Source: Lepiota brunneoincarnata
Taxonomy: Eukaryota > Basidiomycota > Agaricomycetes > Agaricales > Agaricaceae
Assembly: GCA_023014365.1 (NCBI GenBank)
Contig: JAEBUN010000001.1
Location: 3,410,001-3,474,000 of the forward strand
DNA: 64,000 nt
Reading direction: 5' to 3'
Below are positions 10,415 through 20,799 of the stretch, piece by piece. Position 1 is the stretch's first letter. Every line of letters begins with the position of its first letter. The notes beneath the pieces are model-generated. The model was given only the letters and a program-made list of their open reading frames with translations. It had not been told where the DNA came from and ran no database searches. The position numbers and the translations under genes are program-made.

Positions 10415-11064
10415 TCTTTCTAGCTTTGAAAATGGCTGTAGCCAGTGTTATTAGACAATGTGAATAGAAAGGGGTTAGAAAACTCACTTGGTATGGGTGA
10501 GCTTTGTTATCACCTGATGTCCAGCAATGTGGGCAAGTAAAGTCTCCCAGTGATGAGACATCATCAGAAGCACCAGTAAGACAGTAATTGCAAATACTTT
10601 GGCAGCATCTGCAAATATAGAGGTAGCCACCCTCAGTGCACTGGCTGCAGAACTAATGAACAGTTAGTGAGATTGAGTGAGAATGATAAGATATAAGGAC
10701 TTACTCCATTCCCTGGCTGCTCATTGAGATATGACAGCTCCATGGTGTCACTTGACAGGTCCATGGCATCATTGCTCCTAGTTGTGGCCACTGAAATAAT
10801 TGCTGATAGTGAAGTTGAGTCAGCTTGACCACTGAGTGCAATGGTCTGGAGGTTACTAGCAGCTGGCTGTGATCTGGAGGAGCAGTGGCTGGCAGCAGTA
10901 GCATTATTATTAGCATCTGCAGCAGCTGAAATGATTGCAGATAAGAAACTAGAGGCTGCTTAACTGGAGTGGCAGCTGGCAGCAGCAGCATGGGTGGCCC
11001 TGGTGGTCCTGGTGGCAGCAGTGTTGGCAGAGGAGGCTGTGGTCTTGTGGCTGGTCTTGGGCAT
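10415..11064 (-). pseudogene. zinc-finger gene, unit A copy, truncated after exon 2
   Basis: Exon 1 runs from ATG at 11064 to 10705, exon 2 from 10652 to 10488, joined by a 52 bp GT-AG intron. Exon 1 is Ser/Thr/Ala-rich and contains an in-frame TAA about 100 bp downstream of the ATG. Exon 2 encodes a Cys-rich treble-clef-like module: FCSQC, then GGYLYICRCC, ICNYC and CPHCW. The exon 2 donor GTGAGT is intact, but the following exons present in the unit B copy (33332-32152) are missing because the retroelement at 7776-10414 abuts here. Family discussed under 32152-33911. Confidence 0.6.
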
Positions 11065-11384
11065 GGTGGTAATAGAAAGTGTGTTGAGGGTGGTTGGGGG
11101 TAGAACTTGGAAGATGGGGTTGGGTGACACACTAGGGAACTTAAAAAAGTTGAAGTTTGTCTTAGTGGCATCTAAATAAGCACCCGTCCATCGCAAAATT
11201 AATGAACACAAAACATAGTTATCTTTATTTTACAAGTCACAAGTTTTCTAACTATCTATCTAGCAATCTCAAAAACAAGTATACTACAAATGTCTTATCT
11301 GTGCTTTATTCAGGGGATCCTCCTGACTAGACCACAGATAGGACTAAATGAAGAACAGTAAATACTAATACAACATTGTATCTA

Positions 11385-11530
11385 CGATGTGTACTGCAGG
11401 TGGGGTAAGGCAGGGGGAGCAGCCAGATGGTGGTGGCAGCCGTATGGACGTGTTTTTGGAGATAGGATAAGTCAGTAGAGGGGTGAGGGACTGGGGGTGT
11501 AGACTTAGCTGGGGAGGTAGCCACTGGGGG
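11385..11530 (+). repeat. minisatellite unit (~118 bp), unit A
   Basis: A single copy containing GTACTGCAGGTGGGGTAAGG, then CAGCCGTATGGACGTGTTTT and GATAAGTCAGTAGAGGGGTG. Unit B has five or more copies or part copies, scattered by insertions (34235, 39434, 46550, 49027). Confidence 0.75.
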
Positions 11531-11973
11531 TGATAGAGGTCAAGGGGGAAGGAGAATAAAATGTACCAAGCCACAAGTAGCTTATTACACAGTGCACACC
11601 CACCATGAACTCTCCTCTAGAGAGGAGACACTCTACAGCACTCTTCAATGTGTAGAGAGATGGGGGCTTCTGCTCAAATGCACACCCTATGTTGCCGGAC
11701 AGGATGGCAATGTTTGAGGAGCACAGAATACCTCACCCACAAAAGTGGGGAGGGAGCCATCTTGATCTCACCTGCACACCATGTTGCACATGGTCACCTC
11801 CACCGCTGGCATGCACAGTGGTTTCAGCTTCCATGACACAGGATGTTGGTGATGTGGAGTTCAAGGGGCTGGGACAATTGTTTCACAAGCAAGTACTTAC
11901 TTTATAGGTTTGTTTGTTTGTTTGTTTATTGGGATCCATTTGGGATCAGCTCATGGTCATAAATGTGTACTTT

Positions 11974-13373
11974 ATGGCTCCTATCCAACCTTCCACTAGC
12001 AAGTCAGCTAAGAAAATCTGGGAACGGGTGAGGGATAAGAAAAAATGGTACTACAAAAACAAGGGACCAGTAGCATACATAAGAGCAAAATTTCATGCAT
12101 GGAAAAAGCTCATTTTAACTCACAACACGTTAGTCTGAGCCTCCTGGGTCAAATTTAAGTCAACTAACAGATATTAAAAAGCCCAATCCTTGGAGAAATC
12201 ACAAGTGAGAACAGATGAGTCTTGAAGAAAGAGAATGAAGCAGAGGAAAGGCATATCATGCAAATTCTCACTGCTGCTAGTCTCTGTCCTCATGAGTCGG
12301 CCTCCTGCACCTTTGCTTCTTTATTTTTATTCAAGTCATTGCCCAGATGTTATTGACTGCAATGTAACAAACCTGGAGCCATTGAAAAAGATCATATCAA
12401 AATCCAAACCCAGTCCCAAGCATTTCACCAAGCCTGCAACTACATATCATCAATAACCAAGGAAATATATTGGTATGGTATTTACCCAACCTCTTGCCCT
12501 AGAATCATCAGGTATAACATTCATTGTACAACTATTATGAAGTGTAGCTTATAGTATTGAAACAAGATAATCTCCTCAGAGCAATAGATTCTATTCAACC
12601 TCAACTCAAGCAGTGTTCAGGCCAGGCTCAGACTTGGAGAAATGACCCTGCATCATTTCTCCAAGTCCTGGGTCAGAAGATGACTAGAGGTGTCCTGAAC
12701 TTCTCACCAGGTTGGATTCCTGCTGGACATGCAGTGTGTATCCTCTCATTACTGATACTACACACCCAACTCATGCTCTATGCTTGAATTACCAGAATAG
12801 TTCCAAGGCAAGACTGGTAACCTCTAGTACATTAAAAAAAAACACCAGTAGCAAGGAATGGCTCAAGATGATTTGGCCTTCAACTGAGCTTCTCAACAAG
12901 GCACTCACACTCACATACCCCACTCTCTACAAATCAGGTCAAGCATCCTTGTCAAAACTGTGCACATTACCTGAAACAAAGGAGTATGCTGATGAGTGGC
13001 ATTCCTGCTTCTCAGGGATAACAGTAATCCTTAACAGAATCACTGAAAGCCATAAGGATAGGGGAGCACACTGGACATGTTATGACCTCCTAGTAAGCCT
13101 TGGGACCCATGGTGATAACACTCATTTGTCACTACTGGAGTTAAGATAATGCTTTTGTACCCCTCTGGTACTGGTGTTTTCCTATGTGGATGTTTGCTAA
13201 AACATGGGGTTGGGCATTGGGAACATGGGGACAGGGTGGTATATGCCTTCTACATGAAAGAGGTGATATACAAGAAGTTAGGTGTGGAAATTCCTGGCTG
13301 GTCAAAGCAGTCAGACTTTGTTGAGAAAATGGAATTGGAGGAGGTAGATGGAATGCTCATAGATGATTAAGAC
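11974..13373 (+). pseudogene. TET/JBP-like 2-oxoglutarate/Fe(II) dioxygenase relic, unit A
   Basis: TET/JBP enzymes oxidise 5-methylcytosine or thymine in DNA; agaric fungi carry expanded families often associated with KDZ transposons (published knowledge). A basic segment starts at ATG 11974, a second part runs from 12235, and the catalytic core lies at about 12557-13300. Visible features are FSPGWIPAGHAV, TSSKEWLKMIWPS, FSGITVILNR, the metal-binding pair H-K-D near 13047, CYDLLVS, a distal His in LKHGV near 13200, and GDRVVYAFYMK with the Arg expected to bind 2-oxoglutarate. Frame changes near 12780 and 13146 and stops before 12557 break it. The HxD pair survives here, unlike in unit B. Confidence 0.6.
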
Positions 13374-13375
13374 TT

Positions 13376-14050
13376 AGAATATATCTATACATGCATGTGT
13401 GAAATTGTCCAGCTACTTGACTGACATGGTGGCAGCTGGGTAGTCAAGAAAGGTCAGCAGCGGCTCAACCAGGTGAATGGCGGCTGGAACACTCAAGAGA
13501 TTCAAGTCATTGGACTAGTCAAATATATCTATACATGCATGTCTGAAGTCATCTAGCTAGAATAGTCAAGAAAGGTCTGTGGCGGCTCAACCAGGTGAAT
13601 GGCAGCTGGAGCACTCAAGTATTGACTATTCATCTTCAGTCAAGCAGCTGGATGACTTCACATGCATGTATAGATTATCTATATTCTACTAGTCCAATGA
13701 CTTGAATCTCTTGAGTGTTCCAGCCGCCATTCACCCAGTTGAGCCGCTGCTGACCTTTCTTGACTATTCTAGCTAGATGACTTCAGACATGCACATATAG
13801 ATATATTTTACTAGTCTAATGACTTGAATCTCTTGAGTGCTCCAGCTGCTGTTCACCCAGTTGAGCCACTGCTGATCTTTTGTGACTATTCAGCTGCTGT
13901 TCAGTTGGTCAGGCAGCTGGATGGCTTGGATTTCTTGGCTGTTCTAGCTGCCATTCACTAAGCTGAGCTACCACTTATCTTTCTTGACTATTTCAGCTGT
14001 TGTTCAGCCATTTAAACCACTGCATGACTTCACACATGGATTTCAAATGG
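13376..14050. repeat. palindromic repeat array, left arm of a foldback-like pair
   Basis: A ~170 bp unit (TCAAGAAAGGTC, GGCTCAACCAGGTGAATGG, ACTCAAGAGATTCAAGTCAT, ATATCTATACATGCATGT) occurs in plus orientation from 13376 to about 13620, then in reverse from about 13640 to 14050, turning near 13625. The same unit recurs at 17290-17975, mostly in plus orientation, so the two arrays face each other around 14050-17290. Confidence 0.75.
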
Positions 14051-14100
14051 AACAAGACTCAAGAATACATATGATTATTTAACATTAGTTTGTACATATT

Positions 14101-15478
14101 CTACTTGTCTGGCCTCCCATCCTCATCATCATTGCCATTGTCATTGTCATCCTCCTCCTCCTCCTCTTTCTCCTCCTCCTCCTCCTCGTCACCCTCCTCC
14201 TCCTCCACATCCTCATTGTCTGTGAATCCCACATCTAGGATTGCATTCCCTGTCCTTGCCCACTTTTCAGAGGCTATCCTTCTGTCCTCTGCTTTCTCCA
14301 ACATTTCTATCCAACTTGTCCTGTCCTCCTCCTACCACTTCTTTACCTGTCCTGGTGCGAACGACTCCACAAGCCTGTAGTTGTTCCTGGTCTGCATCTC
14401 CAGGGCTGTACGCAACCTGACTAGTTCTTCAGTCAGGTTGACTGTCCTCTTGCTGTTCTCCTGGATAGCTTGCATTGGTGTTTGCACCAGGGTGGTGAAG
14501 TATGCAATGCAACAGGGATTAAATGACCCATGATCTCAAACCTATGCATATCTCTTGTTAGCTACTATGATAATCATCATATCTCAAAACTTACATTGTC
14601 TTGCATTGCACCAGAAATCCCGGTTGCTGTTTCTAACCTTGGTTCTGCCACCTGGGTGGCCTCTATCAATGGCCACTGAAAGAGTTGTGGCAAGGCCTCT
14701 GTGCCCCCCATTGGCAAGCCAGCAGCTTCACACCTAGCCTTTGCCTTCACACAAGGGGCACACTTTGTGATAGTGGGAGCTATAGCAACTTTTAGCAGAA
14801 TAGTTCAATCAAAAGTGTAATATTAGTACTACTCACCTAAGGACTCTTAACATGCCAACCACTTGGTGAAGCATCGCACATAGGGGTTATGCTCCCCTAT
14901 TTTATGTGGCCATTGTTCTCCCAGCTGCCACTCCTGCTCCCACCCTGACTGCTCCAACCTCATCCTTGCAGATGGTTCATCTGCTCTCCTTTGTTCAATG
15001 AAGGGCCCTGTTTGCCCCTGCCCCCATACCAACCCCTCTGATTCCTCCAACTTCATCTGTGCAGACTGATTGTCCACCCTTCTTTGTTCAATGGTGGGCC
15101 CTGCCTGCCCCTGCTCTCTCTCCCTCTCCAATGCTTCCATCCTTGTGCTTGCAGCATGTTCATCCGCTCTCCTCTTCAATTGTTTCTCCCACCTCACCAT
15201 TACCTGCTCCTCCATTTGAGCCCCAGTGCTATCATCATTGTCATTGTCATGCTTGGGTGCCAGGCGCTTTGATGGGCTGCAAGTGGCAGTGGCAGCAATG
15301 GTGGGTGGTTGGAGTGTTGGGTGGGAGGGGCCCAGGGTGGCAGGTCAATGATAGGTTTGGCGTGAGGGGCCTGGAGTGGGAGGTGGCTGGTAGGTTGGGC
15401 ATGAAGGACCTGGGATAGGAGTGCCAGTTTGTCCTCTGGCTGTCCTGGCGCTGGCCGGCTTGCTCTTTGAGGTGGCAT
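14101..15478 (-). pseudogene. C-x2-C-x6-C coiled-coil protein, minus member of a divergent pair
   Basis: Read downward from about 15478: a Pro/His/Leu-rich start, then from 15215 a Glu/Arg/Gln-rich predicted coiled coil with two imprecise repeats around IEQRRADE. A separate segment at 14765-14600 contains CAPCVKAKARCE, a C-x2-C-x6-C cluster. The C-terminal part (14304-14101) is a Glu/Asp run encoded by CTC-repeat DNA. Exon borders are plausible (GTAAG near 14593) but the frame breaks several times. The layout of coiled coil, Cys cluster and acidic end resembles the antisense gene in the Gypsy (5938-6981). A DNA-binding or particle role is only a guess. Confidence 0.4.
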
Positions 15479-15552
15479 GGGAGTTCATTTTGCAAGGGGA
15501 TGATGTGATGTGTAAGGTGTGATGTTGGGGATTGAGATTGAGGATTTTGCAC

Positions 15553-16014
15553 TTTTTATTATGTTTTCCTCCCTACCGAAAGTGGGTTGTGGCATTGTAA
15601 TCCCGCCCTCAGAGTCATAACTAAACTTTTTGAACTTGAGCTTAGCTTATTCTGTGAATCCCATATTGTTGCTATGTTTTCAGTTGCTGTATACTGGTTG
15701 AGTTTAAGTTATAAAACATTTTGAACTTGAGTTTAGCTTATTCTGTGAATCCTGCCTTGTTGCTATGTATTCAGTTGCTATGTACTGGTTGAGTTTGAGC
15801 TTATAGCTTAAATCTAGGCTTTTTTTTTGCAAAATGTGCCTTCTTGCTTCACTTGCTTCACTATATTTAGATGACATTGCTAGTGGCTAAATTTAATACT
15901 TCTACTTTTGGAAACCCTCTCACTTTTCCAATTTGATCCATCTTTGCAGCCATGATATCCTGGGAAATTGATGATCCATACATAATATGCTTGGCGTGGT
16001 AGTATATTGTACAC
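15553..16014. other. AT-rich spacer between divergent genes
   Basis: Contains two copies of a ~105 bp segment (TGAACTTGAG then TTAGCTTATTCTGTGAATCC, near 15634 and 15722). No coding signal is seen. Confidence 0.5.
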
Positions 16015-16190
16015 TACTGCACTTGTACCTGCTGTGGCATTACTGCACCCTACTAACATGCTGTGACATATGTACCACACCCTACCACCACTGCTGCTGT
16101 GACATACCACACCCTACCGCCATCGCTACTGTGACATACCACACCCTACAGCCATCGCTACTGTGACATTACTGTACCCCTACTGTGTCT
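16015..16190 (+). repeat. minisatellite, ~31-36 bp units
   Basis: Imperfect units of CTGTGACATACCACACCCTAC with variable GCCATCGCTA, about five copies. Confidence 0.75.
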
Positions 16191-16349
16191 GCTGTAGTTA
16201 TAAAATGGATTTGTGGAAGAGAACTTGAGTCTGAGCCTAACTGATAATATTTGGGGTAGTTGATCTACTTGAATCCTAGGGTGCCACAGGCAGGAAATCA
16301 TATAAGGAACAGAATTGCCAACTTCAATCTTCACAAGCCCACATCCACT

Positions 16350-17161
16350 ATGTCCTCCCCTCTTGATCTTGAGCTTGATAGCATTTTTGAGATGCGCCCT
16401 GAGTTAGCTGATCAGGTTTGGCACTTGGTGACCAAACTCAAGCAGCAAGACCAGGTGCAGTTGCCTGCCATAACCTTGCCTGGCCCTTCAAAGCAAAACA
16501 TGGGGAGGTCACAAGATGAGGATAATAACAAGGTGGATGCAGCAGGTGTGGCAGATAGGGCAGGGCAGCAAGGCAGGGAGGAATGGGAGCAGAGAAGGAA
16601 AATGGGGGGGGCAACCCTTGTGTTCAGTGTCTTAAACTGAAGCAGCTGTGCCACCCAACTGACAGTGGGTATATGCACTCTGGATGGATTGTGTGGCTTA
16701 CAAGTTTACAGGGTGTGGCGTGACAAGGTGCATTTCATGTGTACAAGCAAAAAGGAAGTGTGAATCCGCAATGGACTTCAGGTCAGAAGATTGAACAGCT
16801 GAGGCTGTTCTCAATTGGGTCCCTTGGTACTGGCCAAAGCCCTCACTTTTGGCTCCTGCAGAAGCTTCCATCCCCATTACTGAATCAGAACTTGGTATTG
16901 CAGGAGCAATGGAGGGTGTTCTAAGTTACAGGGTGAACAATTATAAACTTGGGGGTAAGCTAATTCAAGAGGCTAGTGAGTCAAAATTTCAGGTCACATA
17001 TTACCAAAAATCTAATACAAAGGTCTGCAGATGCTGTCCTGGACAATGACTCTGAAAGGATTAAGCTATCTGAGGAGTATTTCAGGTATCAGATGGCTCT
17101 TGAAGAGTACTGCTTGAGTGACCAGAGGCTCCATGAAGTTTTATTGGGTACTGAATTGTAA
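16350..17161 (+). pseudogene. C-x2-C-x6-C protein, plus member of a divergent pair
   Basis: Starts at ATG 16350 (MSSPLDLELDSIFEMRPELA). A Lys/Gln-rich helix is followed by a basic, Glu/Arg-rich stretch. In the next frame come two Cys clusters, CVQCLKLKQLC near 16620-16655 and CTSCVQAKRKC near 16735-16770, then conserved-looking ITESELGIAGAMEGV and a C-terminal helix ending EVLLGTEL. Frame changes near 16620 and 16925 and one in-frame stop break it. With the minus-strand gene at 14101-15478 it forms a divergent pair enclosed by inverted arrays. Function unknown. Confidence 0.4.
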
Positions 17162-17289
17162 TATCACCTATGGTCTTGGTTGGCCCATTCTTTTGGAAGT
17201 CAACTGTGTGAAGTAAGCAATCAGTAGCTAAAGAAATAAGTGAATATGAAAGTCATAAAGGTATATCAAGAGAGTCAAGCAATTGACTT

Positions 17290-17975
17290 GTGAGTATTCT
17301 CTTCAGAATATATCTTATCTATACATGGATGTGTGAAGTCATACAGCTGCTTGACTGACTGAATGGCAGCTGAATAGTCACAAAAGATCAGTGGTGGCTC
17401 AACTGGGTGAACAGCAGCTGGAGCACTCAAGAGATTCAAGTCATTAGACTAGTAGAATATACATATCTATATGTGCATGTCTGAAGTCATCTAGTTAGAA
17501 TAGTCAAGAAAGGTCAGTGGTGGCTCAACTGGGTAAACAGTGGCTGGAACACTCAAGGGATTCAAGTCATTGGACTAGTAGAATATATCTATATGTGCAT
17601 GTCTGAAGTCGTCTAGCTACTTGACTGACTGAACAACAGCTGAATAGTCAAGAAAGGTCTATGGCAGCTCAACCAGGTGAATGGTGGCTAGAACACTTAG
17701 GAAATTCACATCATCTGACTAGCAGAATATATCTATACATGCATGTGTCAAGCCATCCAGCTGCTTGACTGACCAAATAGCAGCTGAATAGTCATGAAAG
17801 GTCAGCAGCAGCTGGAATGGTCAAGAAATTCAAGTTGTCTGAATAGTAGCATATGTATACTTGAATTCTCTACTGTTGCAGCCACCATTTGCCTGGTTGA
17901 GCTGCTGCTGACCTTTTGTGACTATTCAACTACTATTCATTCAATTAAGCCACCGCATGACTTCACAAATAGACC
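17290..17975. repeat. repeat array, right arm of the foldback-like pair
   Basis: Four to five units of the ~170 bp repeat described at 13376, in plus orientation to about 17870, then a short reversed part (17880-17975). Confidence 0.75.
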
Positions 17976-18115
17976 TGAGTTAGTTAGAGTCCATTAGATT
18001 TTGTAGCCTTTTTTTCTAGTTTTCCTGTGCTACCAATTGAGCTGCCACCTTTATTTTTGTACATTGGTTGGGGCTCTTGAATTTTGTAGTAATTTCTTTA
18101 GTTTATCTATGTCTC

Positions 18116-18678
18116 TGGTTGAACCACTGCCACTTACCAGAGTGCTGCCCAGTTGTTGTATACCCTTCCCTAGGGGATGTCAATTGGTGGACACCAACTT
18201 TCACACCTTGTGTCCAATTTGATATAACAGAACCAAGCAAGTCAGCTTTCCTACTATATGAAGGGGAAGCATGAACAGGCGGTCAGGCCAAGTGCACTGA
18301 CTGGTCAAGTAGGCAAGTACCTTCATTTTGGGAATTAGGAAGGTTGAAAGCTGGGACCGTTTGTAACCCTGTCTAATATGCCTCCCAATGGTTGAACCAC
18401 CACCATTTATTAGAGTTCCACCCTGTTGTCACTACAGGTGGACTGAGAGTACACCCTTCCCTAGGGGATGTCAATTGGTGGACACCAGCTTTCACGCCTT
18501 ACATCCAATTTGATATAACAGGACCAAGCAAGTCAGCTTTCCTACTCTACAAAGGGGAAGCATTAATGGGCAGTCAGGCCAAGTGTACTGGCTGGTCAAG
18601 TAAGTGAGTACCATCGTTTTGGGAATTAGGGAGGTTGAATGCTGGGACCATATGTGACCCTGTCTAGTATACTTCTTG
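18116..18678 (+). repeat. tandem duplication (about 276 and 287 bp)
   Basis: Copy 1 is 18116-18391 and copy 2 is 18392-18678, each starting GTTGAACCAC. Both contain CCCTTCCCTAGGGGATGTCA and CAATTTGATATAACAG. Most differences are C/T or G/A. No gene is assigned. Confidence 0.8.
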
Positions 18679-18729
18679 ATAGATAGCTGGGGGAAGACTG
18701 GTATGTCCTGAACCTAGTCATTGATACTC

Positions 18730-18908
18730 CTCTTATGATTAATGGAATAGTTGGGGGATGTGGTATTGAGTCACTAGAGGTGAAATTCTTGGATTGACTC
18801 AAGACTGACTATTGTGAAAGCATTTGCTAATGATCTTTTCATTAATTAAGAATAAAGGTTAGGGGATCAAAAATGATCAGTTACCATTGTTGTCTTAACA
18901 GTAAACTA
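18730..18908 (+). pseudogene. 18S rRNA fragment, 5' part
   Basis: Matches the central part of eukaryotic small-subunit rRNA: TAGAGGTGAAATTCTTGGAT at 18774, then GCGAAAGCATTTGCCAAGGA-like, TTTTCATTAAT, GTTAGGGGATC and GTCTTAACAGTAAACTA. Differences from the universal sequence are mainly at former CpG sites. It is a detached fragment of about 180 bp, cut at the TA of AAACTA by the Tc1-like element. The rest continues at 20515. Confidence 0.88.
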
Positions 18909-20514
18909 CAGTGACCCACAAAACCGTTCCAATGTTTTGTACTTTTGACTTAAAGTAGTAATAGCTCAGTAAATAAAATAGCCATATTTGTGAATATATT
19001 TATAAACATAGCCAAATATGTCATATCTGACTCTGCAAAGTTGCGTCATGTAATACTTCCAAATTAGGCAATTATGAATTTTGTAATCATTTTAAGTCAT
19101 TGGAACGGTTTTGTCAATGACATATTATACTAGGCTATCCTATTATTTCTAGTACTTAGAGTAGCCCCCCCTGGCTTTGAGTACAGCTGCTACTCTTCTA
19201 GGCATACTTTCAATTAACTTCTGACACTCAGAAGCTGGAATAGCATCCCACTCCTTTTCTACCCTCTGCCACAACTCCTCCATACCCTTGGGAGGAGATT
19301 CATACTCTCCCAACTTTCTCTTCACATATTCCCATAAGTGTTCAATGGGATTGAGGTCAGGTGACTGTGCTGGCCAGGTTAGGAGCCTAAAATGATTTTT
19401 TTGAAACCATTCTTTGGCCAGTGTACTCTTGTGTTTGGGGTCATTATCTTGCTGAAAGATAATATCTCAGGGTTTAAGCTTGTACCACTGGAGACTCTTC
19501 TTCAAATCTTCCTCCAAAATTTGCACAAACAACTCTGCATCCATCCTTCCATCAATCCTCACTGCATAGCCTGGGCCATCCCACAGCATACAGCCCCAAA
19601 CCATCACTGATCCTCCTCCATACTTCAGAGTTTCCTTGACCAATCTTTCACTAAGCCCCTCTCCCTTCTTTTTCCATCCCCACTTCCTCCCATCTGACCC
19701 CAAACAATTAATTTTGGTCTCATCAGACCATACAACCAGCTTCCAGTCCTCCATAGTCCAATGCTGGTGTGTCAGAGCAAAATCCAGCCTAGCCCTCCTA
19801 TGCTTGTCAGAGAGTAAAGGCTTTTTTTGCTTGACTACAGCCTTCATTCCTGCCTGTTTGAGATGCCTTGCTACAGTCTGTGAAGAGACTGATGTCCCAA
19901 TGATGGGAGCAAGAGATTTGGCTATATCTACAGCAGTTTCAGCCTTGCCAGCAGAGATAAGATGGATAGCATGCCGAATATTAGTGGTAGAGAGTTTTGA
20001 AGGATGTCCTCCAAGTGATTTAGTAAGGCTGGAACAATTTTTAGAGGCTAGCCTGGATATGGTACTGCGCCCAACACCAGTAATTGCCTCAATTTTAGTA
20101 TAGGAATGATGAGAATTTAGCAAAGAGAGGATGGTTTGCTTTAGAGTAGAAGATAATGGCTTCATGGTAGGTAGGGGGGTTGAGAATGATGGGACATGGC
20201 TGTCAGCACATCTATTTATATGTCAAAGACACGTGGTCACATGATCTTGTTGATTCACAATCAACGGAGTCATGTGATTGCTTGGATTAGTATTAAAAAT
20301 TACTATTGACAAAACCGTTCCAATGACTTAAAATGATTACAAAATTCATAATTGCCTCATTTAGAAGTATTACATAACGCGACTTTGCAGGGTCAGATAT
20401 GACATATTTGGCTATGTTTATAAATATATTCACAAATTTAGCTATTTTATTTACTGAGCTATTACTACTTTAAGTCAAAAGTACAAAACATTGGAACAGT
20501 TTTGTGGGTCACTG
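18909..20514 (-). mobile_element. Tc1/mariner-like element 1 (1,606 bp)
   Basis: Flanked by TA on both sides (18907-18908 and 20515-20516). Terminal inverted repeats are about 206 bp and start CAGTGACCCACAAAAC. Each repeat carries the motif ACAAAACCGTTCCAATG at its outer end and an inverted copy at its inner end (18918-18934, 19098-19114, 20309-20325, 20489-20505). The rightmost copy has CG changed to CA. It carries one transposase frame on the minus strand. Confidence 0.92.
19149..20165 (-). pseudogene. Tc1-like DD34E transposase, one nonsense codon
   Basis: Cut-and-paste transposase of 338 codons, the same length as the intact relative at 53804-54820. An N-terminal helix-turn-helix pair is followed by VVWSDETKINCLGSDG with the first catalytic Asp. 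TGA at 19467-19469 (codon 233) separates this from QQDNDPKH and SPDLNPIEHLW, which carry the second Asp and the Glu. The frame is otherwise open to the stop at 19149. One nonsense mutation therefore removes most of the catalytic core. Confidence 0.9.
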
Positions 20515-20590
20515 TATGTTGACTAGGGATTGGGCAACCTCAAATTTGATGTGTCACTTGGCACCTTGCCAGAAATCAAAGTCTTTTAGG
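20515..20590 (+). pseudogene. 18S rRNA fragment, 3' part
   Basis: Resumes directly after the Tc1-like element: TATG..GACTAGGGAT, GGGCAACCTCAAATTT, CTTGGCACCTTGCCAGAAAT and CAAAGTCTTT. Joined to 18730-18908 at the duplicated TA it gives about 250 nt of contiguous 18S sequence. Similarity ends near 20590. Confidence 0.88.
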
Positions 20591-20624
20591 GCAGGCCCTG
20601 GCCAGCTTGGGCCCAGGCTCAATT

Positions 20625-20735
20625 TTTGCCACATTACTGCACATGATTGCACACTACTGCACATTACCACATATTACTGCACATTACTGTACATTACCAC
20701 ACATTACCGCACATTACCGCACATTACTGCCAAAT
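20625..20735 (+). repeat. short tandem repeat, CACATTAC(T/C)G units
   Basis: About ten imperfect 10-12 bp units, next to the broken left end of Gypsy copy 2. Confidence 0.8.
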
Positions 20736-20799
20736 CACTGTGACACTACTATGACACACATGTGCAGTAGTGCGGTAGCAGTGGTGGCAAATTCATCAT

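Larger units (their letters stand above)
10415..13373. repeat. duplicated unit A (paralogue of 33310-51960)
   Basis: Contains in order a truncated zinc-finger gene (minus), an AT-rich spacer, one minisatellite unit, and a TET/JBP-like relic (plus). The same segments occur in the same order at 33310-34413, 49027-50143 and, inverted, 51270-51960. Unit B is much longer only because Copia, LINE and LTR X insertions interrupt it. Confidence 0.8.

Noticed and set aside
13376..14050. CRISPR-like array
   Set aside because: Units are long, degenerate, and present in both orientations in a eukaryotic context, with no spacers.
14101..14304. Acidic protein as an independent gene
   Set aside because: The Glu/Asp run is encoded by a CTC microsatellite and appears to be the tail of the upstream relic.
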